A DNA stretch of 64,000 nt, from the NCBI GenBank assembly GCA_018257865.1, contig JAEUBA010000112.1:19431-83430 (forward strand), written 5' to 3'. Made by a program: the position numbers and the translations under genes. Shown piece by piece: positions 44,125-55,899 of the stretch. Numbering within the stretch: the first letter of the stretch is position 1; each line of letters opens with the position of its first letter. The stretch comes from Stereocaulon alpinum. Its lineage: Eukaryota > Ascomycota > Lecanoromycetes > Lecanorales > Stereocaulaceae. The notes below the pieces were generated by a model, which was not told where the DNA came from, made no database searches, and saw nothing but the letters and a program-made list of their open reading frames with translations.

Positions 44125-46037
44125 ACCACCCAGTCAGCTTGAAAGATCGGTGATGGGGATAGAGAGCGGTAGCAGCATTTACATAGCTTCGGCGGCTTTT
44201 ATACAATAGCATAGCATTGACAAGAGCCCTAGTATTCTAGCATAAGTGGTTGGCCTGAAACACATTGACGTTCGATCCCGCAACCTCCAACGGCTGGCTT
44301 GCGCCCTTAGAAGCTTGGCAGACACGTCAAGGGTAAGATAGCCAAGATTCTGCTACGTAATAATAATAATGCGGGTGGGGGTTATGCTAAGGAGCTCCCA
44401 AAGGCTAAAGCATTAGAACATACCTTAACTGAGAACTCTCTAGGCCGACTCTAGGGGATGGGGTCCGGGGACCTTTCCGGGTTACTGTACCTTAGTGTTA
44501 GATCTTCTTTGCCCTCAACCTAGCACGCCACCAAGACCAGCTTTGAGTTTATCATTGCCATGTGTCGAGACTTGCAGTACTAATAATAACCGATAGGCAG
44601 TAGTCGGGCACGGTGTACAATACATTGACTACCGTACTGCCTCATCAAATTACTCAATGAAGGCACAAGGCCGTTTCATTGCGGCTCAGCTGCAGGCATT
44701 TCGCGGACAGAGACTGATCTTGGAACCAACGCCGCATGTCAACAACCATGGGCCCACGCCCCCACTCCTCGTCACATTTTATCCCCCAGTCCTGCACTGT
44801 AATGCTTTGTAAGATTAGGATTATCTGCTGATAGGTGTCCAATATGTCTGAACCGTACGATTACAATATTGTCTATCGACACTATGGCGACCAAGCACCT
44901 AGGTTTAAAAGCGCGAACAACTCCAAGGAGGGAATATTACACCATCTACTCGTTTTCAATCCACTTCTTCATCACAAATTTGTCGTCCTTGACAATTTAT
45001 GCGGTCCCGATATGGCGATCCCAATATGGCGCTGGCGGTATGCAGGGTTAGCACCCAGCCAAGAACCCGCGCCGTAGGATTCTCCTCCACCATGATCTCA
45101 GAGATGGAGGCCAAACCCTACTGCAGATCCTGGGTTGGCCTCTCAGCAGCCATAACAGACGCTCAAGAGCTCTCCACGCCCAATCCCGTGTCCACGCATT
45201 ACCTCGCAACGTTAGCATTCACCACTTTCCTAATCCGTAATGGCAGCCCACCTCACGTATCGCACCCTCGCACTCAGGGGAACACCACTCATGATACCAT
45301 GAGCAAGGGTAGGTGGGCTGGCGCCGGTGCAGTGAATGCAGCGCGCTGTGAAGCCTAACCTGAAGCCGTGGGCTGGAACGTTCGTGGATTGCTCAAGCAA
45401 TGAGGGTATTGTCAGGCAGTGATAAATAGGTGTGATTTTGAGGTAGGGAAGATGAGGGTGGAGGGGAGTTCGGCGTGGCTGAGGCATGAGAAGAGGAATA
45501 GGTATTCAGAGACCTCGAAGCCTGTTTGTACTGGAGGATGCTATCAAGCGAGGAAGGTGCGGGTGAATTAGCCATGCTCTTGCCCCCACATGTGGTTAGT
45601 AACGCTCACGAATCAAGAAGGCGCGGAGTTGTTCCCTCTGCTGTTGCTCGATTTGGGGGAAGTAAACCTCACAACTGCAGAAGGCGCAGGTCAATTTCCC
45701 TTCTTGATGCCTCAACTTGCGGGAAGCAATCCTCACAAGTCAACAAATTAACATACAACATTCTTGCCTGCGCTAGCATAAGTAAGGTGCATTACCATGT
45801 CACTGCGTGTTCAACGGGTATAAAGCCATTGTAAACATTAGCTCTGTGTAAGTCAGAGTCGCGACTTGCTGAAGTGAGGTGCTGCTGACTTGCTCACCGT
45901 TGCGACAAATCCTAGTTCCACTCAACCCCAACATCTCCTTTGTCATCAGCACCCAGGTGCCATCTCCGAAAGCGATACGCAACGACCAACATCTGCCGCT
46001 TTCAAGCGTTCTCCGAAGTCACTCAAAGCGTCCAAAT
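44125..46037. other. Gene-poor stretch
   Basis: About 1.9 kb. No gene is supported; frames are short and without motifs. A (TAA)n-like microsatellite occurs near 44360. The last 150 bp lead into the MYND gene, and the frame is open upstream of its ATG. Confidence 0.45.
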
Positions 46038-46727
46038 ATGAGTCATAACACTCCAGCGATTGCCCCGCTACAGGGCTATGATAGTGGTCGATTCGCATAT
46101 GCATGTGCGCGTTGCACAAGAACAGAAGCGGAATTGGGCCGTGGCTTCAAGCGCTGCGGAGTATGCAAAACCACGAGATACTGCAGTATACTGTGCACGC
46201 AAGGCGATAAACCGTTGCACGATAGAGTTTGCGGTCAGAGCATCAATGATACCTTGACTCAGGCAGAACTCAGGGTCATGGATATCTTCGCCTTTCAAAT
46301 AGAGAATCTACAGTTCCTCAATTTACGCGATGCGGCAGACCGTCTCATCGACTGCTTCATGCTCCGCTGGATAGACGATTGGAACTTTCTTCGCGAGGTC
46401 ATAACCTATCCCGTTGGATTTCCGGACCTTATCGGACACGCATTCGGTACCTTTCTGCGGTTCGCTGAATTTCGAAATAGTCTCCTGCCACCATATTGGA
46501 GCTCAGAGAGCAGAGCATCATGTGAAATGGAGTTCATAAGAAGGAGCTCGCAGGACCTTTTGCCCATTGTCGTTTGGGGAGACTACGAAGTGATTGGGAA
46601 ATACAAAAACTATCTGATGCCGATCAAGCTGAGGCTATTGGCTGAGAGGATATACGGCACAAAGAGTTTCCCACCTTGGGAACTCAGGCCGGTACCATTT
46701 CCTAGGAGACCACTAAGCGCTTCCTGA
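46038..46727 (+). CDS. MYND-type zinc finger protein
   Basis: Single-exon protein of 229 residues from the ATG at 46038. The frame is open further upstream but no earlier ATG was accepted. The MYND finger is complete: C23, C26, C40, C43, C49, C53, H61 and C65 in the order C-x2-C, C-x2-C, C-x3-C, H-x3-C. The C-terminal 150 residues are helical with many aromatics and show no SET or other catalytic domain. MYND fingers mediate protein-protein contacts, usually with proline-rich peptides. Small fungal MYND proteins like this are abundant and mostly uncharacterised. Confidence 0.85.
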   Translation: MSHNTPAIAPLQGYDSGRFAYACARCTRTEAELGRGFKRCGVCKTTRYCSILCTQGDKPLHDRVCGQSINDTLTQAELRVMDIFAFQIENLQFLNLRDAADRLIDCFMLRWIDDWNFLREVITYPVGFPDLIGHAFGTFLRFAEFRNSLLPPYWSSESRASCEMEFIRRSSQDLLPIVVWGDYEVIGKYKNYLMPIKLRLLAERIYGTKSFPPWELRPVPFPRRPLSAS

Positions 46728-47238
46728 GGCTGATGATCTACGACGGTGTCATGCACGGAGCCATCCGCCTTGGGGATTGGACAAGGCAAGGGAATGATCA
46801 AGGCTTGAACATGAAAGAATGGGGGGAAACAGCTAGACCGTTGGCTGCCACCAGGCATTAGTTCATCAGCATGGCCTTTGAACTAGTTCTGACACGAAAT
46901 GGCGAAATCGGAAGTTCTTCATTGCTGGGCGAATTGCTTGTAAATATTCCTAAGTTGGCAGTCTTAACAGCAATCGCGGTCACAGCAACTTACACAGAAG
47001 ACCGGTATTCTCATGCACTTAAGCATTCGATCTCGAGGTCAAATCTTAGGCCACTGTGAAAGCATCCCGTCAATGCTATGAATACCATGATTCAAACAGG
47101 ATGCCAATACACCCACTTTTCTACACTAGCAACATACACTCCTCTAGTTCTCTTCCTGACTCGGATACCACCCACCCACCCACTTCATCAACACAACCTC
47201 CCAAACAACACCCCTCTCCCTTTTCCTTTCCCCTCTTC
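46728..47238. other. Intergenic stretch between convergent genes
   Basis: About 0.5 kb between the MYND gene (+) and the glycosidase gene (-). The right part is C-rich on the plus strand. No gene is seen. Confidence 0.45.
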
Positions 47239-48510
47239 TCACCCCAACACCCCCGCCGCCAAATTCGTACTCCCCTCCACAACCCTAAAATCCCCCTCGC
47301 TAGGCTTATCATACTCAAACCAACTAAACCCCTCATAAAGCGGGCATCTCTGTTTCGCCTCAACGCTACTGACCTGTTGCAGCCAATATGTCTTTTCGGC
47401 ATCTGTGCCTCCGGCGGAGTAGCCGGTTTCGCCGAGCACGAAGGGGAGGTTGTAGGGGGTGGAATAGGCGTCGCAGAAGGAGCCGAAGGCGGTAGAGAAT
47501 GTTTCGTCGGTGCTTTGGGGGTAGACGTCTGGTTTGCAGGGGGTGTGATTAGTGAGGGGCGTTTAGAGTCAGGGAAGGGGGTTGTGAGATGTATTTGAGG
47601 AGTAAGCGGTCACGTAAAACTGCACAAATTCCAAAAGTCCGTTACAAGGGCGGAAACAACGAACGAAAAATCCCAACGTACCCAGTCCAACGATATCAAC
47701 ATATTCCGCGCCAGGAAACCAATCCCGCCCAATCGACTCCACCGTGTCCGGCTGCACAGGCGTATTCGGGCTCCAAAACATCTTCACCTTCGACCGATCC
47801 ACAGCACTCGCGATCCCCCTCCACAACGTCTTAAAATCCTCCGTACTACCCACATACGGCGTGTCCTTATTGGCCGCATTACTACTAATATACCAGTTCA
47901 TCTCGTGCGCGAAACGTAGCCACACAACGCTATTCCCTGCCTCCAGCGCAACCTGCATGCTCGCTACGATTTTCGAGACGTCGACTTGGTTGAAGGGGAT
48001 GTAGGGTTGGAGGGCGAGCGTGAAGACTGCGCCGGCTTGGGCGGCGGCGGAGGCGGAGCGCGATGTCGTGGTGTCGTCGTAGTTGGTGGGGGAGGTTATG
48101 TGGGCGAAGTCGCCGTATGTGCAGGGTGTTGTGTTGGGGGCGACGAGGTTTTGGAGTGCGGTTATGTTGGTGCCGGCGGGGAGCCAGCCGATCGGGATGT
48201 TGTTGTGATGGTAGCAGGTTGGTGGGAGGGTTATGCCGGTGGATGGGGAAGGGGTTGTGGTGGAGTTGCTGCTTGGGGAAGCGCTTGGGGATGGGGTTGT
48301 GGGGATTCTTGGAGTTGGGATGATGGGTGCGAGGGAGCTGGAGGGTGCGTTGGTGGGGATTTGGTTGCTGGTTGGTAGGGTTATTGTGGAGGTGAGGGCG
48401 ATTTCTACGGTTGAGATGTGTTGGTTTAGGGATTCGTGGCCTCCGTAATGGGGTATGGCTCTCACACTAGCTAGCAAAGTAACAAAGGAAAGGTAAAAGA
48501 ACGTCTTCAT
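47239..48510 (-). CDS. Secreted GH26-like glycoside hydrolase
   Basis: Two exons (48510-47682, 47528-47239) give 372 residues. The join restores YVDIVGL-DVYPQS, a typical strand of GH-A clan barrels. It starts with a signal peptide (MKTFFYLSFVTLLASVRA) followed by a Ser/Thr/Pro linker (residues about 40-95). The catalytic barrel has the acid/base Glu in WLRFAHEMNWY (E203), KMFWSPN, and the likely nucleophile in FVLGETGYS (E310). These match GH26-type beta-mannanase-like enzymes acting on plant or fungal cell-wall mannans or glucans; exact specificity is not readable. The 153-nt intron is long for this window and could hide a further small exon. Coding-strand base skew alternates C-rich and G-rich in blocks. 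Confidence 0.82.
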
Positions 48511-49404
48511 GATTGCGTATGTTCAGTATGGAGGAAAGGACAGGATAAGAAGAAAAGACTAGGGAGTGCAAGACTGAGAAGGCTCCAAGGAAACTTGAGC
48601 GAAAATAGGGGTAACAAGAAACATGAAGAAGCCAACCTCTCAAGCTACCGCAGACATATATAACAAAACAGAATGGCGCTGACAGAACCATATGCATGTC
48701 ATGGAGTATGCTCGTTGCTGACTTGCCAACCCGCGATAAGGCTGTCGAACTAGAAACGCGGACATATGATATGACTGCTTGATCATCACACGAGACGTGA
48801 ACCCACAATGTTTTGGGGCGGGAAGATGCATAGGCTGGTTGACAGAGCTTAGAAATATACGAAAATTGGATTAGAATGTGGCTGTGCCTGCAGTGTCGAA
48901 ACGATTCGGGCTTTATCCCGGCGGAACACACTTCAACGGGGCGCAAAGCAGTGAAAACCTACAGCAGCACTTCACGAGGGGAATAACCAATACACAAGGT
49001 TACAAACTTGCTGACTGCATTAATCGGAAATGAGCTTGCCTTTGGGGTCTGGGTTTCAGCTCAGCTTTGCCGCAGAGAAGAAACGAGCAACCACACCGCC
49101 AAGCCCCATAACTTGACCACTTTGTTACAGCTAACAAATCAGGCTCGATTATTCGACGACATGCAGAGTCGCTATATGTCCCTGAGATAAATGATCGCTC
49201 AGGATGGACGGCAAAAAGTTCGTAGGAAAACTGTGTTGATCATTACCTGGACCTTGGCTCGACTTGCTCACTTGTCTTGCTCAAGCTGTTCTCCTTGAAA
49301 AGTCCCGCCTTCCGCCTGGTCAATTGGAGAGATTGCAGTATTTCAGTTCCAGCCGTAACACTTCCACGATCTCATTGAACATAAAGCTCCCGTCCCGGTC
49401 TGCG
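48511..49404. other. Intergenic stretch
   Basis: About 0.9 kb between two minus-strand genes, with no gene recognised. It should contain the glycosidase promoter. Confidence 0.45.
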
Positions 49405-50289
49405 TTATGCTGCTCCTGCCTCTCTAGTCATCATCTTCTCCTCCTTCTCGCGTGCCTCTCTCTCTAGTATACTTCGCGTCGACCGCCTCCGATACCTTAC
49501 AGGACGACTTTCTCCGCCCGGTTCAAACCTCTTTGCCCACTCTGCAGGCGTCTCCCCAAGCTCATTCTTAGCTTCCGGATCCGCACCATGAGCTAACAAC
49601 CACGCCTTTGCCTCCTCGTTACCCCATTCCACTGGTTCATGCAATGGGGTCCCTTTCTGTCCGGACCTTCCGCCCTCCGATGCGCCTAGGAAGCCGTCGC
49701 CGACTTCATTGAATCCGGCGCCATGGTCAAGCAGATATGCCATCACAGGGTTGCGGTCCGGGGCATCTACTTTCGCGGCTACGTGTAGGGCACTGTTTCC
49801 AGGAGGAAGGGTAGCACCATGGGAAAAGAGCAGATCGACTACCTCGAGGGGAGCATGAAGAGCAGCGTATTGGAAAGGCAAGACGTCGTCTGCGATGGCT
49901 TCGTGGGATAGTAAGAAGGATATGAGATCTCGGTTTTTGATATGGGATCTGAACGTTGTCCCATTCACTTTCTAACCGTGCTTCAGAAATACACGGAATA
50001 TCGCTTTAGACGTAGCGGCACTGGTAGCCCAGTTATCTATGGGTGCACCTTGTGATAGCAAATAATCCAGGATTGCTGGTCTACCATCTTTCTTCACAGC
50101 TGAAGTAAGACAGTAGCCAAGCTCATCAGAGGTTGGACCGGGCACCGATACCTTAGAGCGCCAATTTTGGAGGATAGACTTAACCTCTCTTAGTTCACCC
50201 ACTTTGATCGCGTCGCCGAGCAATGTCCAGTAGAAACGCTGGTCTTTTACACAGGTTTCTTTGAGAGCCCCTTCCTAAGAATCTGACAT
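49405..50289 (-). pseudogene. Ankyrin-repeat gene interrupted by in-frame TAG codons
   Basis: One continuous minus-strand frame of 295 codons, from ATG at 50289 to the stop at 49405, contains two internal TAG codons (50277-50275 and 49974-49972). The protein sequence is otherwise intact. It shows ankyrin repeats: AILDYLLSQGAPID, PLEVVDLLFSHGATLPPGNSALHVAAK, VMAYLLDHGAGF, and GTPLHEPVEWGNEEAKAWLLAHGADPEAKNELGETPAEWAK, then a basic C-terminal tail. The second TAG falls in FLKHG-stop-KVN, where relatives usually have Trp. The first may instead be the end of an intron acceptor (TTCTTAG), with the start in an upstream exon. Either the gene is inactivated, or readthrough occurs. Ankyrin repeats mediate protein binding. 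Confidence 0.65.
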
Positions 50290-51600
50290 ACTGACTAGTA
50301 TGAATTTGAAAGCAGGACGGTGGAAGATGATGGTTCACCGAGTGAGTGGTAGATTCGAAGAGATAACGCAGCAAGAGAGAGAAGTGTTCGCTGGATTGTT
50401 CGGTCCCTCATTGTTTGATCCCCATCATATTGCCCACAAGCGATGACTCAAGATCAACTTGAAATGGCTAATACAGCAACAGCTTGGAATGCTCCGGCGT
50501 GGGATAATCCTCCAAGGCCAAGCCACAGAGTGAATGGCGATTGGGTCGCGCCGGTTCTTGTGCTATCGATCTGTGAGTCTGTTGGCGGTCTCAGCTGGGG
50601 CGCAGGACTGACACGTGTCATACTCTCCTAGCAGTTCCGATCTGCGATACCTGTGTTCGTTCCACTATAATCACTACGCCAGAAGTGTCCAGCCACAAGC
50701 AGTAATCAGAGTGTTAGGAGAGGGGGCAAGGTATTCAGCGAGCCTGCAATTTCAGACTAGGACTAGAAGGTTTTACCGCCCGGCCAGCCAACCCGCCCTG
50801 CCGGTCATTCATAAGGCTGAACCCCCGGGACCCCTAGAGAAGGCTTTAAAGCTCATCATTAAGGTGACGCAGTTGGTCACCCGGACATGCGGTAATCGCT
50901 TTGAAGAGGCGAGGTCCAGGACCCTCTCTAGGGGCTCCATGATATCCCTTGTGTCAAACAACGCCCAACTCGCCCGTATCCCCTCAAACCGCTTCACCAC
51001 CTCCGTAGTACCCCCTACCATCGTCCGCGATTGCTCTCGTGTCGTATCCCCGCCATAGCTGAGCACCTCGTTTCAGGGGTTCCTGAGTGTCGCCCACGTA
51101 ATCCGCAATTCCAACCTGTTTCAACAGTCTCAACTCCCAGGCACTCAAATCCTACTGCAATACGCCCAGAACTTCAGTATGCCTCGTACGTATATTTCTG
51201 ATGACATCGACCACTAGCTTCTCAGTTTGACTATTGACTTAATTACAATAACCCAATTGATTACGAGATATATTGAATGATCTATATTAGGTAGGAGCGA
51301 TCAATTATAGACGGTGTAATTTTTGCACTTTGCAATGTCTGGATCAACCAACGTCAATCTAGAATCGATGACTGAATATTCGAGTCAAGGAAAGAGTGCA
51401 AGCATTAAGATTCAGAAACGCTTTACGGATCCATAGATTTCATGCGCGAACTTCTGCTGCACGATTATACTCCGTAGAGAAAGACGCCTTTTAAGTACAG
51501 ATTCACACGGCACAGCTGGAAGCTACTGGTGGAACTCCTTCCCAACATTAGTATACGGAACGTCATGCCCTCCGCTGGGTACGGTGTGCCGCAATAGGCA
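50290..51600. other. Transition zone to the AT-rich block
   Basis: About 1.3 kb. A minus-strand frame at 50809-51066 (no ATG) has coding character (VVKRFEGIRASWALFDTRDI) and continues upstream only with stops, so it may be a gene fragment. AT content rises from about 51.2 kb. No complete gene. Confidence 0.4.
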
Positions 51601-51999
51601 ATTAGTCATATCAAATATTTTTAACTTTAATTTTAAACTTTTATTTCTAAAACCTACCCTACTATATTTATAATTATTAATAATCTAGTAATTATACTAC
51701 TACTAGCGATCTAATTATCTATAGCGCCTATAATATAGCTTATCTAATAGTACTCTATCGAATTCCTACCTCTTATCTATATAGTGCTACGTATAATTAA
51801 CTTAGACTCCTACTAAGAATAGATCCTTAATACTTATAATAGGGGTACTACTATAGGGGATATCCTTATCTAATTATATAAGGACTACCCTATAGTTAGT
51901 CTAAGTATACTATAAAGATACTTAGATAGTTAGGGCGTAAAGAAATATATTAGATATAAGTATCTAAACCCTTAACTCTATAACTTAATAATTACCTTC

Positions 52000-53460
52000 C
52001 TCTTCTATAAGCGCTTAGCGACTAATTAAGAGATAAGAGTTAAGTTAGAAGCTATAGGAATACCTATATAACCTAAATTACTTTAGTAAATTAGGATTAA
52101 GCTAGGTTACTAGCGGAGGCGTAAGATTAGATAGGGATAGTTTTAAGATAATAAAATAATTCGTATTATATAGGAGTACTTAACTAGTAGCTTTATTATA
52201 GACTTTAAACTTATATACCTTTATACCTACTTCTAATATAAGGGGATCGCTATCTCTAGGTATAATCTAATATATAGAATAAGACTAGTTAATCTAGAAG
52301 GTATTTAGCGAAGATTAGAGAAGAAATAATATAGGTACCGAAAATATACTATACTAAGACCTAACGTAATCTAGTCTATTAATATATATTATAAGTTAGA
52401 GTTCTTTAGCGTCTAAATCTACGCCGTAATTAACGCCTATTCTTATAAAATTCTATAGATCTATATTAGAGTCTTAGCTTATATAGTAATTAGTATAGTA
52501 AAGTAATATTTAGACTATTTAGCGGAGGTAAAAACTATACCTAATATAATCCGTTCTAACTAGGGGACGGAGACTATTCTTATTATAGACGCTTACTAGT
52601 AGTTATATTATATATAAGAGGACTATACTAAGAGACTAAGACCTTTTAAGAAGTATTAGATATTTAGGAAGAGTATCGTAAATTAAAGGATTAAGGTTTA
52701 GTAGATATATTTATAGTCTTCTATACTATACCGCTAGGTACTCTTCTTTAATATCGCGTAAGAAGAAGGATATTATTAATATAATAGGCTTTATAATTAA
52801 CTAGCTTACTATACTATTTATATATACTTAATTTATAAAGAAGCCTTTAAATTTATAGAGAACTAGAATTCCTATAAGATTTATACTTAGAAAGACCGTC
52901 CTTATATAGTCTTTAGTAAACCTTAGTATCTCTATAAGTTCTCTAAACCTCTAGTAGAGAAGTACGCTAGTACGCCTAATCTAAAGCTTATTAAAAAGCT
53001 AAGGGCGGAATTATAAGCCTATAATATAAATAAATACTTACCGCTAGTAACTAAGGATTAGTACTACTAAAAAGCTCTATAGCTAGGATATAACTTAGAT
53101 ACGCTAAAGGCTTCTAATATCCTTCCTAATAGAATAGGGTAGCGACTATATAGTACCGTCTATATAAAGCTTAGGGAGGTAATCCGTTAATATATTATCT
53201 TAGGCGTAGAATTAATACTTACTAGTATAGAGACCCCTACTAAAGTAGGGCGGTAGCGACCTTCTTAGACTATAATAGATACGTTTTAGAATATATAAAG
53301 GAATAAGGAGCCTAATATATTTTAGAATTAGCTAGATAACGAGCTTAGGCCTGAATCTAATAATAAGATCTATTCTAAGGCGGCGGATTTATATACGGAG
53401 GGCGAGGAGGCTTTCTAAGAGATATTAGAATAAGGTATTAGTTTTAAAAAGTATTATAAT
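52000..53460 (+). pseudogene. RIP-degraded integrase-core (DDE) gene
   Basis: Reading through stops from 52363 gives a recognisable integrase-core order: (V)xSIN-x-YYKLEFF, IYAVINAYS, IYIRV, KxYLDYLAEVKTIP, IIRSN-x-GTETIL, DAY, and later LIYKEAFKFIENxNSYKI with DRPYIVF. The Asn residues sit where active relatives have the catalytic Asp. The pattern matches a family of fungal integrase-core proteins that are not part of a pol polyprotein. Borders are approximate; the right part (53.0-53.46 kb) may include a C-terminal acidic region. Confidence 0.7.
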
Positions 53461-54099
53461 TAATTTTCTAGCTATATTCCTTATATAATTACCTTAAGCA
53501 ATTATCTTAAGTAACGAAAAAATAATATATTTCTAAACGACTAATAGACTAATTATATATAATAGATTAATAAGATATCTTTAATTCCTCCTTAACCCTT
53601 CTTACTAAGACCCTTCTTAAGGTTACTATATAGTTTTTATATATAGGGATATTATAATATTATCTTTAGACCTTACTATTAGTAAGGTACTATTTTAACT
53701 TCTTAGCTTAGTAGGTAGGCTAACCCTTATAGCGTACCTAACTACTAGCGCTATTAACTACGGGAGTACCTATTAATACTTAGCCTAGTAGTTACTATTC
53801 TATTCTAGTACTAAAAACTTTTAATTATATCTTATACCCCTAATATACTTAATAATCTTAAAAGAGCTTAGTTAGGGCTACTTACTACTACTTTTTTAAA
53901 GAAAATTAATTAGGTATTATAAAAGTTATAGGCGTTATAAGTTTTTAACCCCTTTCTTAGTATTTATTAGCGTCCGCTATAAGGTTTTCTTCCCTATATA
54001 CCTTTAAGAGAAAACTAAGATCTCTAATATAGAAGAGATTAATAACTACTAAACGGATTTATATCTTAGTACTAGTTTCTTAAAGAGCGGTGTTAGAAT

Positions 54100-55566
54100 A
54101 ATAGTTTTAAATTAAAAATTTCGATAATACCTTTAGAATTTATAGAGTTCTTTACTCCTAAAGATTCCTACCTACTAGCGTTAGTATACGCCCTTAGGAC
54201 GGATAATATAATATTTTTAACTATATTAAGCTCTCTACCTACTATCTCCCTACCTATATAATTCTAATATAATCTAGAGTACTATAACTATAATTATTAT
54301 CTAAAGTTTTAAAAAGATCTATATAGAATTAGGGCCGTAATTATTCTCCGCTAGAAATATCTCCTTTAAGTACTTTACAGTTAAAATTCGACTATATCTA
54401 AGATATACTGCTATCCTAAATTATAGTTAAAAGACTAGGTAATCCCCTTAAATCCTTCTTTAAGTAATAGCCTCTAGAATCTTCTTTAACTACTAGCGAT
54501 AAATTCTACTATACGCCTACTATAATATTATCTCTACTAAGACGCTTTTACTTAGAGAGAGGTAGAAAAGACTACTTTAGTATAGTAAAACTTAGTAAAG
54601 GTTATAGTAGTAATTACTTATATATTAGTTCTAAGGATAATTATATTAGAGAGAGTTAAGGAGGCGATATAAGTAAGTCCTACTCTTATATATATCCTTT
54701 AACTAACTATTCCTAAGAACTACGCCTTCTATATAAGGGCGTAATACTTACAGCTTTAAAACGTACCGCTTTAATTAATAAGACTTATAGATTAGCGAAT
54801 TCCTAACTATATCTTAGCAGTACCGCTATATATACGGGATTATCTAGTTCTTTAAGTCTCTAGCCTACGTTAAAACCTACGTACCTTAAAAGTAGGATAG
54901 TTACTAAGAAATAGCTTATCTCTATTATTCCTCGCTAGTAATATTATCTCTATACTACTAAGTATAAGTATTAGAGGACCTATATTAATAATCGCTAATT
55001 TAGTTAGTCTAATATAATATTATCTTATATAGTCCTAGCTAATATTTTTAGGAATTATACTTTATACTATCTATAATACGAAGATTAATTCTATTTATAA
55101 TTAGATTTAAAATACCCTGCTCGCTAACTATAGTACTAGCGCTCAGCTTATCTTTAATAAGGCGGTAGGGGTTAATAATATCTAAATCTCTCTAAGAATT
55201 TAAGGTAATAGTTAATATAGTATACTAGTATTAATTAGAGATAAGGCTAAATCTCTAGACTATATATATAACTTTATAAAACTTATTACGCTTAATAAAG
55301 CTGAGGAGAAAGAGCTCTACTTAATCTACGAAATACCTAAAGACGACCCTAAGGCGGTAGAGGTAGCGGAGGAAGAAGGATATAAGGTAGAGAGGTAAAG
55401 ATATATTCTAATAGAGGCTCCTAAGAAGTATATAGTAGCGAAGGTTTAAGTAGTAAAGATTTCTAAGACGCCTATAACTCCGTAACTAAAAGGGAAGGGA
55501 AAGTAGAAGGTTAAGGAAGAAAAAGAAGTTAAAAAGGAAGACCCTATAGTATAGGTTATAGAGAAA
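54100..55566 (+). pseudogene. RIP-degraded gag-like or unidentified element remnant
   Basis: Stop-riddled but protein-like sequence. Its last part (55270-55560) reads as a charged Lys/Glu-rich tail (KLITLNKAEEKELYLIYE, then KGKGK..KVKEEKEVKKEDP) typical of gag-like or nucleic-acid-binding proteins. The copia element is inserted at its end. The class could not be determined. Confidence 0.4.
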
Positions 55567-55571
55567 TATAG

Positions 55572-55776
55572 TGTCGGAATAATGTTACTCCGCTCCGCAA
55601 TAAGCGGCTTGGCGCCCGCTCCTAGATAAAACACTATAGCTTAGCTAGCTAGATTCGAACAATCCCTAGTTTACTAAGCCTAATAGACACCCTGCTAATT
55701 AGGTTATCTAGGGCAGGTAATAGGGGATCAAGCTACCTACTAATCGGTATAACCTAGCAGCTAGGTTCTACCGACA
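55572..55776 (+). repeat. 5' LTR of the copia element (little RIP damage)
   Basis: 205 bp, TG...CA ends. It keeps the CpA, TpG and CpG sites that are mutated in the 3' LTR. Confidence 0.92.
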
Positions 55777-55899
55777 CTGATCAGTTATCGACCTCAGATC
55801 AGCAAGGTACAGAAAGAAAATTTCAACTTTAACACCGAATTTCAACTACAGTAACCCCACCTATAATACTAAGCCTCAGCTATAACGCCTAACCTCACA

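Noticed and set aside
47986..48378. Plus-strand 130-codon Gly-rich frame
   Set aside because: It is the antisense of the linker and N-terminal barrel part of the glycosidase gene; strand skew keeps it open.
55446..55634. Minus-strand 62-codon frame crossing the 5' LTR border
   Set aside because: It crosses an insertion junction, so it cannot be an ancestral gene.
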